A stretch of DNA of 7,122 bases from Planctomycetota bacterium (lineage in GTDB: Bacteria; Planctomycetota; Phycisphaerae; FEN-1346), in the NCBI GenBank assembly GCA_026386995.1, contig JAPLMO010000366.1, positions 1 through 7,122 of the forward strand. The letters run 5' to 3'. Positions 1-4,793 of the stretch are shown here, in pieces; position 1 is the stretch's first letter, and the number at the start of each line of letters is the position of its first letter. The position numbers and the translations under genes were made by a program. The notes under the pieces were generated by a model. The model saw only the letters and a list, made by a program, of their open reading frames with translations. It was not told where the DNA came from and ran no database searches.

Positions 1-81
1 CTGCACCTGCCAACGGTCCGGCTTCCGCAACCGCACCTTCGGCCCGACTTCACGGCCCGCTTCGATCTCGTGATTGTTCAT
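1..81 (-). CDS. N-terminal fragment of unidentified protein, possibly a transposase
   Basis: On the minus strand an ATG at 81-79 opens a frame that stays open to the window edge (27 codons), starting MNNHEIEAGREVGPKV and continuing RLRKPDRWQVQ. The basic RLRKPDRWQ stretch right after a short leader resembles the start of some IS1182-type transposases, which often begin with a similar R/K-x-P-x-R-x-Q segment. That is a weak memory-based resemblance over a few residues. There is no Shine-Dalgarno sequence before the ATG. Instead a TATAAC hexamer lies exactly 7 nt upstream, so the mRNA could be leaderless. The rest of the gene lies outside the window, so the product cannot be settled here. Confidence 0.4.
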   Translation of the reverse strand, partial: MNNHEIEAGREVGPKVRLRKPDRWQVQ

Positions 82-88
82 GGCCACA

Positions 89-94
89 GTTATA
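89..94 (-). promoter_or_regulatory. Candidate -10 box for the minus-strand gene at 1-81
   Basis: Read on the minus strand this is TATAAC, five of six matches to the sigma70 -10 consensus. It sits 7 nt before the ATG at 81, so transcription would begin at or next to the start codon. I see no convincing -35 box at 16-18 nt spacing, although a T6 tract lies upstream on that strand. Confidence 0.25.
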
Positions 95-215
95 GCGCCC
101 TTGTCCTAAAAAAGCGCGCGAAAAAATCACAGGCTCTGAGCACAGCGAAGAACGCTGCCGCTGCGCATGAGGCGTGGCACATGGCCCTGAGCGGCCGTGC
201 GGCTCAAGAAAATCG

Positions 216-244
216 TTGAGATTCTCTTGCCGGGAGGGTATGTT
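216..244 (+). promoter_or_regulatory. Candidate sigma70-type promoter for the secreted protein gene
   Basis: TTGAGA at 216-221 (5/6 to the -35 consensus) and TATGTT at 239-244 (4/6 to the -10 consensus) are separated by 17 nt. Transcription would start near 251, giving a 5' leader of about 80 nt that contains most of the hairpin at 246-289. The match is moderate and unverified. Confidence 0.3.
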
Positions 245-245
245 G

Positions 246-289
246 CCCCCCTAGGCTGCGGCGGGAGGAGAGACTCGCCGCGCCGGGGG
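246..289 (+). other. Strong hairpin in the leader of the secreted protein gene
   Basis: Positions 258-265 pair with 274-281 (8 bp, one G-U) around the 8-nt loop AGGAGAGA. The stem continues as 254-256 with 282-284, then as C247-C251 with G285-G289, with only 1-nt and 2-nt bulges. That gives about 16 base pairs. The loop contains an AGGAG, but no start codon follows at usable distance. No T-tract follows on either strand, so this is not a standard terminator. It could be an mRNA stability or regulatory structure, or a palindromic operator. Confidence 0.4.
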
Positions 290-332
290 TATGGCCTGAC
301 TTGACGGGAACGTCCGCTTACGGAGACACGCG

Positions 333-1049
333 ATGGTCCGATACGGTTTCTGGATGAGCGCGGCAGTGATGTTGGTGGTGGGCCTTGGGGCCGCAACCGG
401 ATGGGCACAGGATGTTTCGGCCAAGGCCGCAGAAAAGGCCATCGACACGGCCGACCCCGATGTGATCGACCCGAACCTCATCAAGGGCGACAAGTATACC
501 CTCGATTTCCAGTTCGAGCGGCCCGAGCCGATCGTCGTCACCGGCCCGGCCGGCGAGAAGCAGATCTACTGGTACGTCTTCTACACCGTGACCAACCGGA
601 CCGGCCAGGACCGCCTGCTCGTGCCGGCCTTTACGCTCTTCGCCGACACCGGTGCCGTCAGCCGCGCGGGGATTTACCCGACCGTCTTCGACGCCATCAA
701 AAAACTCCGCAAGCCGAAGTTCCTCGAGAACGCCGTCCAGATGATCGGCAAGGTGCTCGTGGGCGAGGACAACGCCCGGACGGGCGTGGCGATCTTCGCC
801 CCACTCTCTTTTAAGACCACGAAGTTCACGATCTTCATCGAGGGCCTCTCAGGCGAGTACATCGAGCGCCCCGGCCCGGCCGCACAGCCGCAGGCCGGCG
901 CCACAAAGATCGAGGAAGCCAAGGCCGAGGCCGACAAGGCCACCCGCCTCCGCAAGACCCTGGCCCTCACGTACACGCTGCCGAGCGAGAACTGGATGAC
1001 GACCCTCGACCAGCCCGTCTTCAAGGAGAAGAAGTGGACGTGGCGGTAG
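333..1049 (+). CDS. Secreted hypothetical protein, planctomycete-type
   Basis: This is a 238-residue protein of unknown function. The ATG at 333 has GGAGA six bases upstream. Residues 1-25 form a Sec signal peptide: Arg3, a hydrophobic run 8-22, and a probable cleavage after Gly-Trp-Ala25. The mature part is predicted mostly beta in the middle. The clearest block is residues 79-107, with [16 protein letters not shown] followed by a [11 protein letters not shown] segment, which looks like a beta-sandwich strand pair. [13 protein letters not shown] segment follows at 144-155. Residues 192-210 are highly charged and probably helical. I associate proteins with this 'YTVTN-T-G-D' pattern with planctomycetes, but know no assigned role. 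There is no lipobox and no further membrane segment, so an exported soluble protein is likely. The gene appears monocistronic, with a terminator directly downstream. Confidence 0.85.
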   Translation: MVRYGFWMSAAVMLVVGLGAATGWAQDVSAKAAEKAIDTADPDVIDPNLIKGDKYTLDFQFERPEPIVVTGPAGEKQIYWYVFYTVTNRTGQDRLLVPAFTLFADTGAVSRAGIYPTVFDAIKKLRKPKFLENAVQMIGKVLVGEDNARTGVAIFAPLSFKTTKFTIFIEGLSGEYIERPGPAAQPQAGATKIEEAKAEADKATRLRKTLALTYTLPSENWMTTLDQPVFKEKKWTWR

Positions 1050-1075
1050 GCCGAGAATCTCCATAGAACGTCGCC

Positions 1076-1107
1076 GCGGCGGGCCTTTGGGTCCGCCGCT
1101 CTTGTTT
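1076..1107 (+). terminator. Rho-independent terminator after the secreted protein gene
   Basis: Arms 1076-1085 and 1090-1099 form a 10-bp GC-rich stem (one G-U) with the 4-nt loop TTTG. The T-rich tail TCTTGTTT follows. It begins 27 nt after the stop codon at 1049. Confidence 0.8.
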
Positions 1108-1239
1108 GCGGAAGGGGACCTTGAGATCGTCGCCGATGGCCGCACGCCTGGCCCCGGCGCTGATCGCCTTCGCCTGTGCCTTGCCGGTTCCCGCCGACGT
1201 TCTCGAATCGCCCGCAATTGCGTCACTGCCGAAAAACCC

Positions 1240-1267
1240 TTGCCAGCGGCCGATTCGCCTGTATACT
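1240..1267 (+). promoter_or_regulatory. Promoter of rpmA
   Basis: TTGCCA at 1240-1245 (5/6) and TATACT at 1262-1267 (5/6) lie 16 nt apart, a good sigma70-type pair. Transcription would start around 1274, leaving a leader of about 30 nt before the rpmA start codon. The upstream gene is closed by its own terminator, which supports independent transcription from this site. Confidence 0.6.
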
Positions 1268-1305
1268 GTCATGTCATCGAAAGGGCTGAAGCGAAGGAGC
1301 CTCTC

Positions 1306-1539
1306 ATGGCGCATAAAAAAGGACAAGGGTCGTCGCGGAACGGCCGCGATTCCAATCCCCAGTTTCTCGGGGTCAAGGCGTACGGCGGCGAGACGGTCAA
1401 AATAGGCAGCATCATCGTGCGGCAGCGCGGCACGAAGTTCAGGCCCGGCCGCAATGTCGGCATCGGGCGGGACGATTCCCTGTTCGCCCTGGCTGCCGGC
1501 AAAGTGCTGTTCCACAGCGGAAAGGTCAGCGTACTGTAA
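1306..1539 (+). CDS. rpmA: 50S ribosomal protein L27
   Basis: L27 sits at the peptidyl transferase centre of the large ribosomal subunit, where its N-terminal tail reaches the tRNA 3' ends. The 77-residue product starts [19 protein letters not shown]. The conserved [19 protein letters not shown] block and the [14 protein letters not shown] segment follow, so identity is clear. The N-terminus is the direct MAHKK form, without the cleaved leader seen in Firmicutes. The C-terminus ends at KVSVL, a little shorter than the roughly 85 residues of E. coli L27. AAGGAG at 1294-1299 sits six bases before the ATG. The usual partner rplU (L21) is not upstream, and the usual downstream neighbour obg is separated by an oppositely oriented hydrolase gene. 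Confidence 0.97.
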   Translation: MAHKKGQGSSRNGRDSNPQFLGVKAYGGETVKIGSIIVRQRGTKFRPGRNVGIGRDDSLFALAAGKVLFHSGKVSVL

Positions 1540-1559
1540 GACGTTTCAGCGGCGAATCT

Positions 1560-1595
1560 CCGGCCCGGGCGATAATGTCCGGGCCGGTTTGTTTT
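1560..1595 (+). terminator. Rho-independent terminator after rpmA
   Basis: Arms 1560-1569 and 1578-1587 form a 10-bp stem (CCGGCCCGG core, one G-U) with an 8-nt loop, followed by TTTGTTTT. It starts about 20 nt after the rpmA stop. Its T-tract overlaps the stop codon of the convergent hydrolase gene. The opposite strand has no T-tract after the hairpin, so it should work mainly for rpmA. Confidence 0.85.
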
Positions 1596-2481
1596 ACGGC
1601 TTGGCGTCCGGCTTTTTTCCCGCGCGGCCCATGTTTTCGAGGATGAATTCGACGATCTGGTCGGGCGGCACGAGGCTGTGGACGTGCCCGACGCCCTTCT
1701 TGATGATAACCCTTACGAGGCCCCCGAGTTTCCGGTATCGCTCCTCGATGATCTTCGTGTTCTCCTCAACGGGCACCACGTCGTCAATGTCGCCGCAGAG
1801 GTGGATGATCGGGATGTGAGCCTCGGCCAAGGGCTTCAGGTTGTCGACGGGGTTCTTCGTATACGCCAGGGCATCGGCCTCAGATGCAAAGTGATAGTCC
1901 TTCTGAAGTTTCGCCCAGTCGCTAGCGCTACCCTTGCCCTTGCCCTTGCCGCCGGGCCAACTCTTGAAGTCGCAGACCGGGGCGTCGCCGAAGATGCAGG
2001 CGACCTTGTCGGTGTTGTCGGCCGCCCAGTTGTAGCAGTAGAGGCCGCCGCGGCTGACGCCCTCCAGCACCGCCCGCGGCGCGAGGCCGTACTCCTTCGT
2101 CAGGAACTTGTAGAAGGCGTCCCAGTGCTTCAGCGCATCGGGGCAGCCGAACGTGTTCCCCACTTTGATGTGCACCAGGTGAAACCCCTTCGCCACGAGC
2201 GCCAGGTCGACGTCCGGCTTGTGATCGAAAAACTCCGCCCGCCAGATCCACGGCTTGCCGGGCGCGGCCTCCTTCGGCACGACGACGATGGCGGCGCACC
2301 CGTCGACCACGAGGTCGTGGCGCTCAAAGCCATTCCACGTGCCCTTCTGGACGGCCGGCGCAGCGACTGGCGCGGCGGCGGTCTTGATCGCCGCCGGTTC
2401 GCCGCATAAGGCCGCGGCCGAGATCCCGATGAGCACAACCGCTGCCATCCAGAAGGCTGCTGCCCTGCCACGGCGTTTCAC
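1594..2481 (-). CDS. Secreted alpha/beta hydrolase (prolyl-oligopeptidase/esterase-like)
   Basis: This is a 295-residue serine hydrolase of unknown substrate. Translation starts at a GTG (2481-2479). I favour this start because AAGGAG lies exactly six bases upstream and the first residues form a signal peptide (basic MKRRGR, hydrophobic 7-25). The cysteine at 26 is preceded by Leu, so it is not a good lipobox. An Ala/Pro-rich linker (29-45) precedes the catalytic domain. The nucleophile elbow is G-V-S-R-G with Ser143. The acid is probably Asp233 in GDIDDVVP (230-237), and the histidine His266 in GVGHVHSL. A Gly/Lys-rich GGKGKGKGS loop occurs at 177-185. Similar enzymes are frequent in planctomycetes, often near polysaccharide-degrading genes, but no such genes are visible here. 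Esterase or peptidase activity in the periplasm is an inference from the fold. Confidence 0.85.
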   Translation of the reverse strand: MKRRGRAAAFWMAAVVLIGISAAALCGEPAAIKTAAAPVAAPAVQKGTWNGFERHDLVVDGCAAIVVVPKEAAPGKPWIWRAEFFDHKPDVDLALVAKGFHLVHIKVGNTFGCPDALKHWDAFYKFLTKEYGLAPRAVLEGVSRGGLYCYNWAADNTDKVACIFGDAPVCDFKSWPGGKGKGKGSASDWAKLQKDYHFASEADALAYTKNPVDNLKPLAEAHIPIIHLCGDIDDVVPVEENTKIIEERYRKLGGLVRVIIKKGVGHVHSLVPPDQIVEFILENMGRAGKKPDAKP

Positions 2482-2531
2482 GCAAGGCTCCTTTCTGCGC
2501 TCCGAGAGACGCTCTTCCCCACCGCGCGCGT

Positions 2532-2540
2532 ATTATAGCA
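2532..2540 (-). promoter_or_regulatory. Extended -10 promoter of the hydrolase gene
   Basis: On the minus strand this reads TGCTATAAT: a perfect TATAAT -10 box preceded by the TGn extension. Extended -10 promoters often need no good -35 box, and none is visible at 16-18 nt. Transcription would start about 40-45 nt upstream of the GTG start of the hydrolase. Confidence 0.6.
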
Positions 2541-2611
2541 TCAAGGTGCGCCCGACACAGCGGCATTGCGGCAAGCAAGGACTCCTTCGCTGGCGATCCG
2601 GACTGTAGAGC

Positions 2612-2687
2612 GTGGCACGGCTGGCTTGTCCAGCCGTGGGCAGAGCCGCGGGCCACCAGCCACGGCTGGACAAGCCAGCCGTGCCAC
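2612..2687. repeat. Paired REP-like palindromes (BIME-like, perfect 28-bp inverted repeat)
   Basis: Positions 2612-2639 and 2660-2687 are perfect reverse complements over 28 bp, with a 20-nt spacer. Each arm is itself a hairpin: a 9-bp stem CACGGCTGG/CCAGCCGTG with a 5-nt loop. This head-to-head arrangement matches the bacterial interspersed mosaic elements built from REP sequences, which RAYT-type Y1 transposases are thought to mobilise. I recall this motif as widespread between planctomycete genes. Here it lies between two divergent promoters, upstream of both the hydrolase gene and the obg operon. No transposase gene is next to it. Confidence 0.85.
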
Positions 2688-2748
2688 ACCCGATACGGCA
2701 AAGCGCCCAATACTGAGGGCTTGCGCGGCGGCGATGGCGCGGTTCATC

Positions 2749-2777
2749 TTGAGAATCCGCCTGCGCCATGTTACTCT
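2749..2777 (+). promoter_or_regulatory. Candidate promoter of the obg-coaX-mnmE operon
   Basis: TTGAGA at 2749-2754 (5/6) and TACTCT at 2772-2777 (3/6, but fitting the TAnnnT core and preceded by TG one base earlier) are 17 nt apart. The -10 box ends 7 nt before the obg ATG, so the transcript would start at or beside the start codon. This agrees with the lack of any Shine-Dalgarno sequence before obg. The -10 match is weak. Confidence 0.35.
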
Positions 2778-2784
2778 TAAGATC

Positions 2785-4020
2785 ATGTTTATCGACGAAG
2801 CCGAAATCTACGTGAAGGCCGGCGACGGCGGAAACGGCGCCGTGACGTTCCGCCGCGAGTCCCGCGTGCCGCGCGGCGGCCCTGACGGCGGCGACGGCGG
2901 CGACGGCGGCGACGTTATCCTGCGCGCCCGGCCCGGTCTGGACACCCTCATCGATTTCCGCGGGCACCATCACTGGTACGCCCAGAACGGCGAGAAGGGC
3001 CACAAGAAGGACATGGCCGGCGCAGGCGGCGAAGACCTCGTCATCGACGTGCCCCCCGGAACCCTCATCTTCGATAAAGGCCGCGGGGTGCTGTTGAAGG
3101 ACCTCAAGGAGGAGTGGGCGCAGGCGGTCGTGGTCCGAGGCGGCAAGGGCGGCCGCGGCAACGGACGCTTCGCCACCGCCACGAACCAGACGCCGCGCTT
3201 CGCCGAACCCGGCCTGCCGGGCGAAGAGCGGCACCTCAGGCTTGAACTGAAACTCATCGCTGACGTCGGCCTCGTGGGCCTCCCGAACGCCGGCAAGTCC
3301 ACCCTGCTCTCGCGTCTGTCGGCCGCGCGGCCGAAGATCGCCAACTACCCGTTCACGACGCTCGCGCCGAGCCTCGGCATCGTCGAGGCGGGCGAAGAGC
3401 GCCGCTTCGTCATGGCCGATCTGCCGGGCCTCATCGAGGGCGCCCACGAGGGCATCGGCCTCGGCGACGAGTTCCTGCGGCACGTCGAACGCACGCGCAT
3501 CCTCGTGCACCTGGTCGAAATGGAGCCGCACGGACGCGCCAGCCCCGCCGACGCCTACCGCGCCATCCGCCACGAACTGTCCGCCTACAGCAAGGGACTG
3601 GCCGCCAAGCACGAGATCGTCGTGCTGACGAAAGCGGACCTCTTGCCGGACGACGACACCGTACGGCAGGAATTCTCGAAGGCCGTCGGCAAGCCTGTCA
3701 TAACCATCTCCAGCGCCACGGGCGTTGGCCTCGTGCGGCTCGTCAAGGCCATCCTCGACAAACTCGATGAACTGGCGGAGGAAGAGGCCGTCAAGGCCGG
3801 GGACAGCGCCTTTGCAGCGTTTGCGCCCGCAGCGAAAGAATCGCCGGCGCCGGAACCCGCCGCGAGCAAAGCCAACCCCGCTCCCAAGAAACGCCGACCC
3901 GCCGCAAGAAAAGCGAAACCGGCCGTCAAGAAAGTGACGCTGGCGGCGAAGAAACGCACGCCTGCAAAGAAGGCCAAGGCCGCCGCCAGAAAACCGGCCA
4001 GGAAGTCGAGGAAGGCATGA
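2785..4020 (+). CDS. obg: GTPase Obg with a histone H1-like basic C-terminal tail
   Basis: Obg (ObgE/CgtA) is an essential GTPase that binds the 50S subunit and links ribosome maturation to growth state. I place the start at ATG 2785 because the product then begins MFIDEAEIYVKAGDGGNGAV, the usual Obg N-terminus. A longer in-frame extension upstream lacks family similarity. Residues 1-158 form the glycine-rich Obg fold. The G domain follows: G1 GLPNAGKST 165-173, switch I NYPFTTLAPS 187-196, G3 DLPGLIEGA 212-220, G4 TKAD 282-285, and a G5-like SSATG 309-313. The OCT domain found in some Obg proteins is absent. Residues 350-411 instead form a Lys/Arg/Ala/Pro tail, with 21 K/R and no acidic residue in 368-411. 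There is no Shine-Dalgarno sequence. The stop overlaps the coaX start (ATGA), which implies coupled translation. Confidence 0.96.
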   Translation: MFIDEAEIYVKAGDGGNGAVTFRRESRVPRGGPDGGDGGDGGDVILRARPGLDTLIDFRGHHHWYAQNGEKGHKKDMAGAGGEDLVIDVPPGTLIFDKGRGVLLKDLKEEWAQAVVVRGGKGGRGNGRFATATNQTPRFAEPGLPGEERHLRLELKLIADVGLVGLPNAGKSTLLSRLSAARPKIANYPFTTLAPSLGIVEAGEERRFVMADLPGLIEGAHEGIGLGDEFLRHVERTRILVHLVEMEPHGRASPADAYRAIRHELSAYSKGLAAKHEIVVLTKADLLPDDDTVRQEFSKAVGKPVITISSATGVGLVRLVKAILDKLDELAEEEAVKAGDSAFAAFAPAAKESPAPEPAASKANPAPKKRRPAARKAKPAVKKVTLAAKKRTPAKKAKAAARKPARKSRKA

Positions 4021-4790
4021 GTTCATTTATCGCCATCACGCTCGGCAACTCCAGGGCGGCAGCAACCGTTGCAACCAACGGCGTGCTCGGCCCGGTCCGC
4101 CGCGCCCCGGTCGAGGACCTGGGAGAACTTCGCGACATCCTCATGCGGGCCCACCCCGACCATGGCGGCGAGGCACTGCCGATCGCCGCGGCGTCGGTCA
4201 ACCCGCCGGCCTTCGAGCGCCTGTTGAAACTCCTGGCCGACATGTCCCTGCCGATGCCCGAAATGGCCGGGAAGGATTTCCCGGTTCACATGCGGCTGGA
4301 GGTGCGTGAGCCCGAGCGCGTCGGCGTCGACCGGCTGCTGGGCGCCCTGGCCGCGTACCGCCGCGCGCGCGGCGCGTGCGTCGTCGTCGATTTCGGCACG
4401 GCGATTACGGTCAACTCCATCGGACGCAACGGAGAGTTCCTGGGCGGGGCGATCTTCCCTGGCCCGACGATGATGGCCCGGGCGCTGGCGGGCGGCACGG
4501 CGCTTCTGCCCGAGATCACCGTGCCCGAGACCGCCCCGGGCATCGGCAAGAACCCCGAAGAGGCGATTGCCGCAGGCATCCTCCACGGCGTAACCGGCGC
4601 GGTGGCAAACCTGATAATCGCCGCAAGCGAAACCGTCGGCGAAGGCGTCCAGGTGCTGCTGACGGGCGGCGACGCCGATCGCATTGCGGCCCTGCTGCCG
4701 CCCGACTGCCAGAAGGTCTGCCCGGACCTCGTCCTGGAAGGCCTGGCCATCGCGTATCACGAGCGGCCGGTGCAACAATCTTTGGCGTGA
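4017..4790 (+). CDS. coaX: Type III pantothenate kinase
   Basis: CoaX phosphorylates pantothenate, the first committed step of coenzyme A synthesis, in the cytoplasm. The 257-residue product has the family motifs in order: a phosphate loop ITLGNS at 7-12, GVDR at 103-106, catalytic-site DFGTAIT at 125-131 (Asp125), GGAIFPG at 143-149, the IGKNPEEA region at 176-183, TGGDA at 216-220 and the closing PDLVLEGL at 236-243. Length is normal for the family. The first motif departs from the usual D-x-G-N-T-x-x-K: Asp is replaced by Thr8, Thr by Ser12, and no Lys follows. The start overlaps the obg stop by four bases. GAGGA at 4008-4012, inside the obg tail, serves as ribosome binding site four bases before the ATG. 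It is probably cotranscribed with obg and the mnmE-like gene. Confidence 0.93.
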   Translation: MSSFIAITLGNSRAAATVATNGVLGPVRRAPVEDLGELRDILMRAHPDHGGEALPIAAASVNPPAFERLLKLLADMSLPMPEMAGKDFPVHMRLEVREPERVGVDRLLGALAAYRRARGACVVVDFGTAITVNSIGRNGEFLGGAIFPGPTMMARALAGGTALLPEITVPETAPGIGKNPEEAIAAGILHGVTGAVANLIIAASETVGEGVQVLLTGGDADRIAALLPPDCQKVCPDLVLEGLAIAYHERPVQQSLA

Positions 4791-4793
4791 CGC

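Noticed and set aside
303..314. A 4-bp stem with a GGAA tetraloop just before the ribosome binding site of the gene at 333
   Set aside because: Four base pairs are expected by chance in GC-rich DNA, and nothing else supports a role.
1106..1405. Plus-strand frame with a signal-peptide-like stretch ([16 protein letters not shown])
   Set aside because: It runs out of frame through the rpmA promoter and into rpmA, has no Shine-Dalgarno site, and loses all pattern after the hydrophobic run. Probably chance.
1678..2409. A 243-codon plus-strand frame opposite the hydrolase
   Set aside because: Antisense shadow of a gene with a signal peptide, catalytic triad and Shine-Dalgarno site on the minus strand.
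2878..2914. Tandem GGCGGCGAC repeats near the start of obg
   Set aside because: They encode the normal Gly-Gly-Asp-rich part of the Obg fold and need no separate explanation.
2533..4026. A 497-codon open frame on the minus strand opposite obg
   Set aside because: It mirrors the obg codon pattern in GC-rich DNA and is rich in Arg, Gly and Ala without any family motif. obg on the other strand is unambiguous.
4267..4284. A 7-bp palindrome with a 4-nt loop (CCGGGAA/TTCCCGG) in coaX
   Set aside because: It is shorter than the mnmE inserts, unrelated to their families, and encodes the AGKDFPV segment, which fits the normal CoaX sequence, so no insertion is implied.
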